Positions 53,771 through 63,794 of a stretch of 64,000 nt of DNA are shown here, piece by piece (the stretch's first letter is position 1; each line of letters begins with the position of its first letter). Position numbers and translations under genes: made by a program. This DNA is from Streptomyces capillispiralis (GTDB lineage: Bacteria > Actinomycetota > Actinomycetes > Streptomycetales > Streptomycetaceae). The stretch is taken from NCBI RefSeq assembly GCF_007829875.1, contig NZ_VIWV01000001.1, positions 2,698,501 through 2,762,500 on the forward strand. The letters run 5' to 3'. The notes below the pieces were generated by a model, which was given only the letters and a program-made list of their open reading frames with translations, was not told the DNA's origin and searched no databases.

Positions 53771-54918
53771 GGAACGAGGACGGGCCGGTGCGGGACGAAG
53801 AACGCGGCACACGGGAGCTGCCGGCCGAGCGCGTGCCGGACGGCATCGACGGCATCCCCGAGCAGGCCCGGCCGCATCCGGAGGACGACTCCACGGAGGT
53901 CGTCCGGCCGGGCGGCGGGCAGCCCGGCGGTGCCGTGCGGAGCACGCCCGCGGCCGGGCCGGCCGAGGCCGTTACCGGGCGCGGGGGAGCCCCCGCGCGG
54001 GCGACGCCGGCGGCGGGGGACGAGGCGAGCGCTCGGGGAAGGGCGACGGGCGGGACGATGAGCGAGCACGAGCGACACGCCGAGGACGAGGCGCCGCGGG
54101 CGCCGGGTGCCCAGGGCACGCGGAGCACACCGGGCGCCCAGGGCGGGCACGCGCACCACAACCCGCAGGACCGCAGCGGGGCGCGCGCCCTCTTCCTCGA
54201 ACTGCGCGCCCTCCAGGACGGCACTCCCGAGTACGCGGAGCTGCGCAACCGGCTGGTGCGCATGCACCTGCCGCTCGTCGAGCACCTCGCGCGCCGCTTC
54301 CGCAACCGCGGTGAGCCGCTGGACGACCTCACCCAGGTCGCCACCATCGGGCTGATCAAGTCGGTCGACCGCTTCGACCCGGACCGGGGCGTGGAGTTCT
54401 CCACATACGCGACCCCGACGGTCGTCGGCGAGATCAAGCGGCACTTCCGCGACAAGGGCTGGGCGGTGCGCGTGCCGCGCCGGCTCCAGGAACTGCGCCT
54501 GTCGCTCACCACGGCCACGGCGGAGCTCTCCCAGCTGCACGGCCGCTCGCCCACGGTGCACGAGCTGGCCGAGAAGCTGGCCATCTCGGAGGAGGAGGTC
54601 CTGGAGGGCTTGGAGTCCGCCAACGCGTACTCGACGCTCTCCCTGGACGTCCCCGACACCGACGACGAGTCCCCGGCGGTCGCCGACACCCTCGGCGCCG
54701 AGGACGAGGCGCTGGAGGGCGTGGAGTACCGGGAGTCGCTCAAGCCGCTGCTGGAGGACCTCCCGCCGCGCGAGAAGCGGATCCTGCTGCTGCGCTTCTT
54801 CGGCAACATGACCCAGTCGCAGATCGCGCAGGAGGTCGGCATCTCACAGATGCACGTCTCCCGGCTGCTGGCCCGCACCCTGGCCCAGCTGCGGGAGAAG
54901 CTGCTCGTGGAGGAGTGA
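53767..54918 (+). CDS. sigH: Stress/developmental RNA polymerase sigma factor SigH (SigB-like)
   Basis: 383 residues. The last about 260 are a group 3 sigma-B type factor: region 2 RNRLVRMHLPLVEHLARRFRNRGEPLDDLTQVATIGLIKSVDRF, region 3 and 4 with QSQIAQEVGISQMHVSRLLARTLAQLREKL as the recognition helix. The first about 120 residues are an acidic, Pro/Gly-rich extension, as in S. coelicolor SigH, where several shorter products arise by internal start or processing. An internal ATG at 54058 (MSEHERHAEDEAPRAPG) could give the shorter form. Starts with GTG 53767 overlapping prsH. Acts in osmotic stress and morphological development. Confidence 0.93.
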   Translation: MRNEDGPVRDEERGTRELPAERVPDGIDGIPEQARPHPEDDSTEVVRPGGGQPGGAVRSTPAAGPAEAVTGRGGAPARATPAAGDEASARGRATGGTMSEHERHAEDEAPRAPGAQGTRSTPGAQGGHAHHNPQDRSGARALFLELRALQDGTPEYAELRNRLVRMHLPLVEHLARRFRNRGEPLDDLTQVATIGLIKSVDRFDPDRGVEFSTYATPTVVGEIKRHFRDKGWAVRVPRRLQELRLSLTTATAELSQLHGRSPTVHELAEKLAISEEEVLEGLESANAYSTLSLDVPDTDDESPAVADTLGAEDEALEGVEYRESLKPLLEDLPPREKRILLLRFFGNMTQSQIAQEVGISQMHVSRLLARTLAQLREKLLVEE

Positions 54919-54939
54919 CCCGGCGCGGCTTCGGGGGCG

Positions 54940-55386
54940 CTACTTGCCGGCGTTCCCGGGTCCGCGGATGCCGAGGGCCCGGGTGGTCTCGGCGTTGATC
55001 AGCAGGACGAGCGCGGTGACGGCCACGACGGCGAGCACGATCCCGGCCGGGATGGCCACGCTGTCGGACCGCAGCAGGTTGTAGGCCACCGGCAGCGCCA
55101 TGACCTGCGTGATGACGGCGGGGCCGCGGCTCCAGCTCCGCCGGGCGAACAGGCCCCGCGCGGCGAGCAGCGGCAGCAGCGCGAGCACGATCAGGGTCAC
55201 CCCGCCGGTGACGGCCTGACGGCGGTCGTCCGGTTCGCCGGTGAGGCCGAGCACCAGCATCCACACCCCGCCGGCCACCAGGGCGAGCCCTTCCAGGGCG
55301 GCCAGGGCCGCGGCGTACGTGAGGCGGCGCGGGCGGGGGCCGGTGGCGGCGTCCGGGCCGGTGGTGGGGGTCTGCTGACTGCTCAC
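54940..55386 (-). CDS. Small integral membrane protein
   Basis: 148 residues with four predicted membrane segments (AAALAALEGLALVAGGVWMLV, GGVTLIVLALLPLLAA, VITQVMALPVAYNLL, AIPAGIVLAVVAVTALVLLI). Unrecognised but widely conserved in Streptomyces at this position between sigH and the lipid kinase. GTG at 55386 behind TACCCT-like -10 (TACCCTTCAGGG then GTG), suggesting a leaderless transcript. Convergent with sigH (21 bp between stops). Confidence 0.8.
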   Translation of the reverse strand: MSSQQTPTTGPDAATGPRPRRLTYAAALAALEGLALVAGGVWMLVLGLTGEPDDRRQAVTGGVTLIVLALLPLLAARGLFARRSWSRGPAVITQVMALPVAYNLLRSDSVAIPAGIVLAVVAVTALVLLINAETTRALGIRGPGNAGK

Positions 55387-55534
55387 CCCTGAAGGGTAGC
55401 CCTCGCACCGCGCGCCCCCGTGGTGAGGTCGCACCCCGTCGACGCGCCCCGCGCCGGGGTTCACACCCCGTCTCCGGCCCCGGGGTTCCGCCTCGGTCTG
55501 GGCCAGGTACCGCTCAGTAGGTACCCTGCACGTC

Positions 55535-56503
55535 ATGCGTGCACTTCTCGTGGTCAATCCGGCGGCAACCACCACGAGCGCGCGTACGCGCGATGTGCTG
55601 ATCCACGCGCTCGCCAGCGAGATGAAGCTGGAGGCGGTCACCACCGGGTACCGCGGCCACGCCCGCGACCTGGGCCGGCAGGCCGCGGAGAGCGACGACG
55701 TGGACCTGGTGGTGGCCCTGGGCGGGGACGGCACGGTCAACGAGGTGGTCAACGGCCTGCTGCACGCGGGCCCCGATCCGGAGCACCTGCCCGGGCTCGC
55801 CGTGGTCCCCGGCGGCTCGACGAACGTGTTCGCCCGCGCGCTGGGGCTGCCGAACCAGCCGGTGGAGGCGACCGGCGTGCTGCTGGACGCGCTGCGCGAG
55901 GGCCGGGAGCGCACCGTGGGACTGGGTCTGACCTCGGGCACCCCGGGCACCGAGGACGAGGCCGTGCCGTCCCGCTGGTTCACCTTCAACGCGGGACTGG
56001 GCTTCGACGCCGGTGTGGTCGGCCGGGTGGAGCAGCAGCGGGAGCGCGGCAGGAAGTCCACCCACGCGCTGTACATGCGCCAGGTCGTCCGGCAGCTGCT
56101 CGGCGAGCCGCACCGGCGGCGCGGGGTGATCACCCTGGAGCATCCGGGTGAGGAGCCCGTCACCGATCTGGTGCTCTCCATAGTCTCGAACACCTCGCCG
56201 TGGACGTTTCTCGGCAATCGTCCGATCTACGCGTCACCTAAGGCCTCGTTCGATACGGGACTCGATCTCTTCGGTCTGAGCCGGCTTTCCACGGCCGCGG
56301 TTGCCCGGTATGGCACCCAGTTGCTCACTTCGTCCCCGGAGCGCGGCCCCCGTGGCAAGCACGCGGTCTCACACCACGATCTGACCCGCTTCACCTTGCA
56401 TTCGAAGGTGCCGCTCCCCCTCCAGATGGACGGTGACCACCTGGGGCTGCGAACCAGCGTGACGTTCACAGGCGTACGCCGTGCACTGCGTGTGATTGTG
56501 TGA
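55535..56503 (+). CDS. Diacylglycerol-kinase-type lipid kinase
   Basis: 322 residues of the DAGK catalytic family. VVNPAATTTSARTR is the N-terminal strand, GGDGTVNEVVNGL (63-75) is the nucleotide-binding GGDGT signature, PGGSTNVFARALGLP is the next conserved loop, and the second domain ends LQMDGDHLGLRTSVTF. It phosphorylates a lipid such as diacylglycerol or a related substrate. TACCCT ends seven bases before the ATG with no ribosome site, a likely leaderless start. Followed by the 317-bp wblE leader. Confidence 0.88.
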   Translation: MRALLVVNPAATTTSARTRDVLIHALASEMKLEAVTTGYRGHARDLGRQAAESDDVDLVVALGGDGTVNEVVNGLLHAGPDPEHLPGLAVVPGGSTNVFARALGLPNQPVEATGVLLDALREGRERTVGLGLTSGTPGTEDEAVPSRWFTFNAGLGFDAGVVGRVEQQRERGRKSTHALYMRQVVRQLLGEPHRRRGVITLEHPGEEPVTDLVLSIVSNTSPWTFLGNRPIYASPKASFDTGLDLFGLSRLSTAAVARYGTQLLTSSPERGPRGKHAVSHHDLTRFTLHSKVPLPLQMDGDHLGLRTSVTFTGVRRALRVIV

Positions 56504-56820
56504 GCAGAAAGGGCCAAAGTCCTTTCACTCGAACGTTTAGGCCAGGGTCCACCCCATGGAAGTACGGCTGTGACCTAGTCGACACCGAAGAATCAAAAAA
56601 AACTTTCCGGAAGGGGTTGTATCCGTCGCCGAGGTTTGCGAGTCTCTACATGGCGATCGGGACGGCCCGCAACACCGGCCTCCACAGATCACCGGAACCC
56701 CTCTTCAAACCCAAGGACCACGCCAGCGAACCTGGCGGTCGGCCCTTCACTTGTTGAGGGATTCGTGAAAGCGTTCACATTCACAAGCACCTGCAGTAAT
56801 ACCAAGGAGAGGTAGCAGCC
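56504..56820 (+). other. Long 5' region of wblE
   Basis: 317 bp without a gene; an 85-codon frame starting at 56500 is not accepted (no codon bias, ends before the ribosome site). The sequence is less GC-rich than its surroundings, with AATCAAAAAAAACTTTCC at about 56593 and a CRP-like palindrome at 56764-56779. It must contain the wblE promoter and a long leader. Confidence 0.6.
56764..56779. promoter_or_regulatory. CRP-type palindrome upstream of wblE
   Basis: CGTGA-AAGCGT-TCACA (56764-56779) matches the CRP half-site pattern TGTGA-N6-TCACA at nine of ten positions. Its centre is 49 bp before the wblE ATG. In Mycobacterium tuberculosis the orthologue whiB1 is controlled by the CRP protein Rv3676 through sites of this type; conservation in Streptomyces is an inference here. 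Confidence 0.65.
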
Positions 56821-57078
56821 ATGGACTGGCGTCACAACGCCGTTTGCCGCGAGGAAGACCCCGAGCTCTTCTTCCCCATCGGCAACACCGGTCCCGCGCT
56901 GCTGCAGATCGAGGAAGCCAAGGCCGTCTGCCGTCGCTGCCCGGTGATCGAGCAGTGCCTGCAGTGGGCGCTCGAGTCCGGTCAGGACTCCGGCGTCTGG
57001 GGTGGTCTCAGCGAGGACGAGCGTCGCGCGATGAAGCGCCGCGCCGCCCGCAACCGGGCCCGTCAGGCCTCCGCCTGA
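56821..57078 (+). CDS. wblE: WblE, WhiB-family iron-sulfur regulator
   Basis: 85 residues, the orthologue of mycobacterial WhiB1 and Streptomyces WblE. Four cysteines C9, C37, C40 and C46 bind a [4Fe-4S] cluster, GVWGG (58-62) is the beta-turn, and the basic tail KRRAARNRARQ binds DNA. WhiB1/WblE contact SigA and respond to NO. AAGGAGAGG lies 9 bases upstream of the ATG. It is preceded by a long leader with a CRP-type palindrome and followed by a convergent terminator. Confidence 0.96.
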   Translation: MDWRHNAVCREEDPELFFPIGNTGPALLQIEEAKAVCRRCPVIEQCLQWALESGQDSGVWGGLSEDERRAMKRRAARNRARQASA

Positions 57079-57240
57079 CACCCCCTGCTGCTGACAGCCT
57101 GAGCTTGGCGGCGCGTGTGCCTGACGGCATTACTCCGTAGACAGCGCGTACGCATCTCCCGCCCCCGAGCCGCAGCGCGCGGTTTCCCCCCGAGGTCTCG
57201 ACTCCGCTCGAGCAGGGGGACCCCGAAGCAACGAGCATCA

Positions 57241-57272
57241 GCCCCGGACCGTCACCCGGTCCGGGGCCTTTT
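57241..57272. terminator. Terminator between wblE and pdtaS
   Basis: GCCCCGGACC (57241-57250) pairs with GGTCCGGGGC (57258-57267), with CTTTTG following on the plus strand; the two genes converge on it. Confidence 0.85.
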
Positions 57273-57308
57273 GCTGCGCTCAGGCCCTCCGCCGGAGGTG
57301 CCCGTCCG

Positions 57309-58784
57309 TCACTTGTCCGACGGCACCGGAAGGTCGAGGATCACCCGGGTCCCCCGGTCCGGGGCCGGGACCATGTCGAAGGTGCCGCCCAACTCGCCCT
57401 CCACCAGCGTCCGTACGATCTGCAGACCGAGGTTGCCGGCGGTGTGCGGGTCGAAGCCCTCGGGCAGACCGACGCCGTCGTCCTGCACCGTGACCAGCAG
57501 ACGGGCCTCCTTGGTGGTGCCGCCGCGGACCGCGGACACCTCGACGGTCCCGGTCTCACCCTCGCGGAAGCCGTGCTCCAGGGCGTTCTGCAGGACCTCG
57601 GTCAGCACCATCGACAGCGGGGTGGCGACCTCGGCGTCGAGTATGCCGAAGCGGCCGGTGCGCCGGCCGGTGACCTTGCCGGGGGAGATCTCGGCGACCA
57701 TCGCGAGGACGCGGTCGGCGATCTCGTCGAACTCCACGCGCTCGTCCAGGTTCTGGGAGAGCGTCTCGTGCACGATCGCGATCGACCCGACCCGCCGCAC
57801 GGCCTCCTCCAGCGCCTCGCGGCCGCGCTCGGACTCGATCCGTCGGGCCTGGAGGCGCAGCAGCGCCGCCACCGTCTGGAGGTTGTTCTTCACCCGGTGG
57901 TGGATCTCCCGGATGGTCGCGTCCTTGGTGATCAACTCGCGTTCGCGGCGGCGAAGTTCGGTGACGTCCCTGAGCAGCACCAGCGACCCGATGCGCGTGC
58001 CCTTCGGCTTGAGCGGGATCGCCCGGAACTGGATCACCCCGTCGTGCGCCTCGATCTCGAACTCGCGCGGCGCCCAGCCGCTGGCGACCTTGGCCAGCGC
58101 CTCGTCCACCGGCCCGCGGGAGGGGGCCAGTTCGGCGGTGGTGTGGCCGAGGTGATGGCCCACCAGGTCGGCGGCGAGCCCCATGCGGTGGTAGGCGGAC
58201 AGGGCGTTCGGGGAGGCGTACTGGACGATGCCGTCGGCGTCGAGCCGGATCAGCCCGTCGCCCACCCGGGGCGAGGCGTCCATCTCCAGCTGCTGGTTCG
58301 CGAACGGGAAGGCGCCGGCCGCGATCATCTGCGCGAGGTCGGAGGCGCTCTGGAGGTAGGTGAGCTCCAGCCGGCTCGGGGTGCGCACGGTGAGCAGGTT
58401 GGTGTTGCGCGCGATCACACCGAGGACACGTCCCTCGCGGCGCACGGGGATGGACTCGACCCGCACGGGGACCTCCTCGCGCCACTCCGGGTCGCCCTCG
58501 CGCACGATGCGGCCCTCGTCCAGGGCCGCGTCCAGCATGGGACGGCGGCCGCGCGGGACGAGGTGGCCGACCATGTCGTCCTGGTACGAGGTGGGGCCGG
58601 TGTTGGGCCGCATCTGGGCGACGGACACGTAGCGGGTGCCGTCGCGGGTGGGGACCCACAGGACCAGGTCGGCGAAGGAGAGGTCGGAGAGCAGCTGCCA
58701 CTCCGAGACCAGCAGGTGGAGCCACTCGAGGTCGGTGTCGTCGAGGGCGGTGTGCTGGCGTACGAGTTCGTTCATGGAGGGCAC
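57309..58784 (-). CDS. pdtaS: PdtaS-type sensor histidine kinase
   Basis: 491 residues: an N-terminal GAF-like sensor (about 20-165), a PAS domain (about 170-300, GLIRLDADGIVQYASPNALSAYHRMG), then HisKA_2 with IREIHHRVKNNLQTVAALLRLQ (phospho-His) and a HATPase (N box VLTEVLQNALEHGF, G1 VQDDGVGLPEG). No membrane segment, so cytoplasmic. The mycobacterial orthologue PdtaS is encoded directly beside whiB1, as here beside wblE, and works with the RNA-binding regulator PdtaR. Start GTG at 58784 with TACGCT ending seven bases upstream: leaderless; an ATG three codons in is possible. Confidence 0.9.
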   Translation of the reverse strand: MPSMNELVRQHTALDDTDLEWLHLLVSEWQLLSDLSFADLVLWVPTRDGTRYVSVAQMRPNTGPTSYQDDMVGHLVPRGRRPMLDAALDEGRIVREGDPEWREEVPVRVESIPVRREGRVLGVIARNTNLLTVRTPSRLELTYLQSASDLAQMIAAGAFPFANQQLEMDASPRVGDGLIRLDADGIVQYASPNALSAYHRMGLAADLVGHHLGHTTAELAPSRGPVDEALAKVASGWAPREFEIEAHDGVIQFRAIPLKPKGTRIGSLVLLRDVTELRRRERELITKDATIREIHHRVKNNLQTVAALLRLQARRIESERGREALEEAVRRVGSIAIVHETLSQNLDERVEFDEIADRVLAMVAEISPGKVTGRRTGRFGILDAEVATPLSMVLTEVLQNALEHGFREGETGTVEVSAVRGGTTKEARLLVTVQDDGVGLPEGFDPHTAGNLGLQIVRTLVEGELGGTFDMVPAPDRGTRVILDLPVPSDK

Positions 58785-59017
58785 GTCAGCGAGCGTACCC
58801 GGGGGTCGGTGCGGGCCCGGAGAACACCCGCGGGCCGCGGCGCGCGAGAGGGACCCTCAACCCTCCCGGCACCGCAGCCCGGAGCAATATCGGCCGCGGG
58901 GTGTGCGGTCCCGGTCGGCCGAGGGATGAGGAACCGGGGCAGTCAGGGCAGAGAGCTCCGGATCCTCGGTCCGCCTTCCTGTGCGGGGAAGGCAGGCTTC
59001 TTGTCCTGCTACGCATT

Positions 59018-59033
59018 GTGGACTAGACCACTG
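59018..59033. promoter_or_regulatory. dre-like site (distal)
   Basis: TGTGGACTAGACCACT matches the DasR consensus A[C/G]TGGTCTAGACCA[C/G]T at 14 of 16 positions. It lies 283 bp upstream of nagB and 234 bp upstream of pdtaS, so its target is unclear. Confidence 0.75.
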
Positions 59034-59248
59034 CCCGTGTAAATGCGTGCGACGCCGTTCTTTGAAGTCACGTCTTCGTCGGTCCGGACGCACGGGCGTC
59101 CGGCACGCAGCCTAACCCCTGGGGGGCCCGCCGGGGGGCCGTACGGCGACGGCGATCCGGGCGAGCGCTTCCCGCCCCCGCGGGGGCGTGCCGGGGAAGG
59201 GGCCGGGCCGCCGGCCTGGGAGGGAGGCCGCCGCTCTGTTAGATTGGG

Positions 59249-59264
59249 ATTGGTCTAAACCACC
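59249..59264. promoter_or_regulatory. dre site upstream of nagB
   Basis: ATTGGTCTAAACCACC matches the DasR consensus at 13 of 16 positions and lies 36 bp before the nagB GTG, where DasR binding would repress nagB, as in S. coelicolor. Confidence 0.82.
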
Positions 59265-59300
59265 TGAGTCGAGTCCTCCTGAAGATCGGCAGGCCCCACC

Positions 59301-61036
<1,736 letters not shown>

Positions 61037-61057
61037 GCCCCCGGCCGGTACCGGGCC

Positions 61058-61080
61058 GGGTCCGCGCCCACCGCGGACCC
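61058..61080 (+). terminator. Terminator after dasR
   Basis: GGGTCCGCG (61058-61066) and CGCGGACCC (61072-61080) form a perfect 9-bp stem around CCCAC, 49 bp after the dasR stop. Confidence 0.75.
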
Positions 61081-61252
61081 ACTCCGCAAACCCGGCGAAG
61101 CGGGTGGTTGACAAGGATTTCGTTGCTGTTGCCTCTCGGTTGAGCGGCGCCTGGGTACCGCTATGCGGACGAGGGGTTACGACCAAGCCGCCCCCTGACC
61201 TAGATTTCCTGCGCATTACCGCCGGTGATCAGTGAGGGGACGGAGCCGTCAG

Positions 61253-61519
61253 ATGTCACAAGCCCCAGAAACCAGAGGAGGGCCGGTGGTGACGCCCGTG
61301 CGCGTCGTCATCGCCCTCTGTCTCGTCGCACCGTTCGTGGCCATGCTGTGGGTCGGGTCCTACGCGAAGACCGACCCCCAGTTCATCGGCATCCCGTTCT
61401 TCTACTGGTACCAGATGCTGTGGGTGCTGATCTCCACCCTGCTGACGATGGTCGCGTACAAGCTCTGGCAGCGTGACCAGCGCGGCCGTGCCGCTTCGAA
61501 GGGCGGTGCGGCCCAGTGA
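61253..61519 (+). CDS. DUF3311 small membrane protein
   Basis: 88 residues with two membrane segments (RVVIALCLVAPFVAMLWVGS and FFYWYQMLWVLISTLLTMVAY). DUF3311 proteins are the conserved small partner encoded immediately before sodium:solute symporters, as in the monocarboxylate permease pair. The stop overlaps the GTG of mctP (GTGA at 61516-61519). The ATG at 61253 follows GAGGGGACGGAG. A TTGACA hexamer at 61108-61113 may be the -35 of its promoter, but no good -10 stands 17 bases later. Confidence 0.9.
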   Translation: MSQAPETRGGPVVTPVRVVIALCLVAPFVAMLWVGSYAKTDPQFIGIPFFYWYQMLWVLISTLLTMVAYKLWQRDQRGRAASKGGAAQ

Positions 61520-63144
61520 ACGAGGGCGTCAACGGCGTGGCACTCGCCGTCTTCATCTTCTTCTTCCTGCTGGTCACCGCGATGGGCTTCCTGGCCGCGC
61601 GGTGGCGCAAGGCCGAGAACGAGAACAGCCTCGACGAGTGGGGCCTGGGCGGGCGCTCCTTCGGCACCTGGGTCACCTGGTTCCTGCTCGGCGGCGACCT
61701 GTACACCGCGTACACCTTCGTGGCCGTCCCGGCGGCGATCTACGCGGCGGGCGCGGCCGGCTTCTTCGCGGTGCCGTACACGATCCTGGTGTACCCGCTG
61801 ATCTTCACCTTCCTGCCGCGGCTGTGGTCGGTGTCGCACAAGCACGGCTATGTGACGACGTCCGACTTCGTGCGCGGCCGGTTCGGCTCCAAGGGGCTGT
61901 CGCTGGCGGTCGCGCTCACCGGCATCCTGGCGACGATGCCGTACATCGCGCTCCAGCTGGTCGGCATCCAGGCCGTGCTGGACGTGATGGGCGTCGGCGG
62001 CGGCGAGGACACCAACTGGTTCATCAAGGACCTGCCGCTGCTGATCGCGTTCGGTGTGCTGGCGGCGTACACGTACTCGTCGGGGCTGCGGGCCCCCGCG
62101 CTGATCGCGTTCGTCAAGGACACGCTGATCTACCTCGTCATCGCGGTGGCGATCATCTACATCCCGATCAAGCTGGGCGGCTTCGACGAGATCTTCGCCT
62201 CCGCGCGGGAGGCGTACAGCGAGACCAACCCGGCCACGGGCGCGCCGCGCGGTGCGCTGGTGCCGGGCGAGGCGGGCCAGTGGACGTACGCCACGCTGGC
62301 GCTGGGCTCGGCGCTCGCGCTGTTCATGTACCCGCACTCGATCACCGCGACGCTGTCCTCGCGCAGCCGTGAGGTGATCCGCCGCAACACCACGATCCTG
62401 CCGCTGTACTCCCTGATGCTGGGTCTGCTGGCGCTGCTCGGCTTCATGGCGATCGCGGCCGGCGTGAAGGTCAGCAACGGCCAGCTGGCGATCCCGCAGC
62501 TGTTCGAGAACATGTTCCCGGACTGGTTCGCGGGCGTGGCCTTCGCGGCGATCGGCATCGGCGCGCTGGTGCCGGCGGCGATCATGTCGATCGCGGCGGC
62601 GAACCTGTTCACCCGCAACATCTACAAGGACTTCATCAAGCCGGACGCGACCCCGGCGCAGGAGACCAAGGTCTCCAAGATCGTCTCGCTGCTGGTGAAG
62701 GTGGGCGCGCTGGTCTTCGTCCTGACCATGGACAAGACGGTCGCGATCAACTTCCAGCTGCTCGGCGGCATCTGGATCCTGCAGACCTTCCCGGCGCTGG
62801 TGGGCGGCCTGTTCACCCGCTGGTTCCACCGCTGGGCGCTGATCGGCGGCTGGGCGGTCGGCATGATCTACGGCACGGTCGCCGCCTACGGGGTGGCCTC
62901 GCCCACGCAGAAGCACTTCGGCGGTTCGGCCAAGGAGATCCCGGGCATCGGCGAGATCGGCTACATCGGTCTCACCGCCTTCGTCATCAACGTCCTGGTG
63001 ACGGTGGTCCTCACCTTCGTCATGCGGGCCGTCAAGGCGCCCGAGGGCGTCGACGAGACCAAGCCGCAGGACTACACGGCGGACGCGGGCGACCCCGGCG
63101 TCGAGGTGGAGCTCCCGCCGGCCACGGCGGGCAGCACGCACTGA
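61516..63144 (+). CDS. mctP: Monocarboxylate uptake permease (SSS family)
   Basis: 542 residues, 13 or so membrane segments of the sodium:solute symporter family, MctP subgroup. Family motifs: LLGGDLYTAYTFVAVPAAIYAAG, ITATLSSRSREVIRRNT, ALVPAAIMSIAAANLFTRNIY. MctP proteins take up pyruvate, lactate, acetate or alanine. Starts with GTG 61516 overlapping the DUF3311 stop, as is typical. The C-terminal tail (KPQDYTADAGDPGVEVELPP) is hydrophilic. The gene is followed by a hairpin at 63163-63196. Confidence 0.93.
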   Translation: MNEGVNGVALAVFIFFFLLVTAMGFLAARWRKAENENSLDEWGLGGRSFGTWVTWFLLGGDLYTAYTFVAVPAAIYAAGAAGFFAVPYTILVYPLIFTFLPRLWSVSHKHGYVTTSDFVRGRFGSKGLSLAVALTGILATMPYIALQLVGIQAVLDVMGVGGGEDTNWFIKDLPLLIAFGVLAAYTYSSGLRAPALIAFVKDTLIYLVIAVAIIYIPIKLGGFDEIFASAREAYSETNPATGAPRGALVPGEAGQWTYATLALGSALALFMYPHSITATLSSRSREVIRRNTTILPLYSLMLGLLALLGFMAIAAGVKVSNGQLAIPQLFENMFPDWFAGVAFAAIGIGALVPAAIMSIAAANLFTRNIYKDFIKPDATPAQETKVSKIVSLLVKVGALVFVLTMDKTVAINFQLLGGIWILQTFPALVGGLFTRWFHRWALIGGWAVGMIYGTVAAYGVASPTQKHFGGSAKEIPGIGEIGYIGLTAFVINVLVTVVLTFVMRAVKAPEGVDETKPQDYTADAGDPGVEVELPPATAGSTH

Positions 63145-63162
63145 CCCCTCGCGGGCACCGGG

Positions 63163-63196
63163 CGACGGGCCGTCGGAGAAATCCGGCGGCCCGTCG
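63163..63196 (+). terminator. Terminator after mctP
   Basis: CGACGGGCCGTCGG (63163-63176) pairs with CCGGCGGCCCGTCG (63183-63196) with one mismatch; loop AGAAAT. Confidence 0.78.
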
Positions 63197-63222
63197 TCGT
63201 ACCCGTCCGGCACACTCCCCTC

Positions 63223-63729
63223 ATGGACATCGTCATCCGGCCGGTGGTGGCCGGCGAGTACGGGGAACTGGGCGAGATCACCGCGCGGGCCTATCTGCTG
63301 GACGGGCTGCTGGACTTCGGGGAGAGCGACGCGTACCTGGACGTGCTCAGGGACGTGGCGGGGCGGGCGGCCGCCGCCGAGGTGCTGGTCGCCGTGGAGG
63401 GCGGGGCGCTGCTGGGCGGGGTGACCTTCGTGCCGGACGGCGGGCCGATGGCCGACATAGCCCGGCCCGGCGAGGCGGAGATCCGGATGCTCGCGGTCGC
63501 CCGCGCGGGCCGGGGGCGGGGCGCCGGGGAGGCCCTGGTGCGCGCCTGCGTCGACCGGGCGCGGGCCACCGAGGGCTGCGTACGGGTGGTGCTGTCGACC
63601 CAGCGCACCATGCGCTCCGCCCACCGCATCTACGAACGGCTGGGTTTCACCCGCACCCCCGCGCGCGACTGGAACCCCCTGCCGGAGCTGGACGACATCA
63701 CTCTCCTCACCTATGAGTTGACGCTCTGA
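63223..63729 (+). CDS. GNAT family N-acetyltransferase
   Basis: 168 residues with the complete GNAT core: EIRMLAVARAGRGRGAGEALVRACVDRARATEG (acetyl-CoA loop RGRGAG) and SAHRIYERLGFTRTP. Beginning MDIVIRPVVAGEYGELGEITARAYL is the usual first strand. Substrate unknown; no partner gene suggests one. ATG at 63223 stands without a good ribosome site, so it may be leaderless. It lies between mctP and the riboswitch-controlled region. Confidence 0.85.
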   Translation: MDIVIRPVVAGEYGELGEITARAYLLDGLLDFGESDAYLDVLRDVAGRAAAAEVLVAVEGGALLGGVTFVPDGGPMADIARPGEAEIRMLAVARAGRGRGAGEALVRACVDRARATEGCVRVVLSTQRTMRSAHRIYERLGFTRTPARDWNPLPELDDITLLTYELTL

Positions 63730-63739
63730 AAGCAGCGCG

Positions 63740-63786
63740 ACACAACATATGGGGTTGTCGGCGACACCCGGCACAAGATGTATGCT
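63740..63786. promoter_or_regulatory. Tandem NrdR boxes
   Basis: Box 1 ACACAACATATGGGGT (63740-63755) fits the NrdR consensus ACACWATATATWGTGT at 13 of 16 positions; box 2 GCACAAGATGTATGCT (63771-63786) fits at 10 of 16. The two are 31 bp apart (three helical turns), the usual NrdR spacing. Confidence 0.72.
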
Positions 63787-63794
63787 CATGCTCG

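Larger units (their letters stand above)
58785..59300. other. Divergent intergenic region between pdtaS and nagB
   Basis: 516 bp without an accepted gene. It contains the pdtaS promoter (leaderless, at about 58785-58797), one dre-like operator at 59018-59033 that is 283 bp from nagB, and a second at 59249-59264 just before nagB. No transporter or other das gene is present. The remainder is ordinary GC-rich sequence with imperfect GC hairpins near 59120-59150. Confidence 0.6.

Noticed and set aside
56500..56757. 85-codon frame upstream of wblE
   Set aside because: Runs through an AT-richer leader with A tracts; lacks codon bias and a ribosome site of its own; probably leader RNA.
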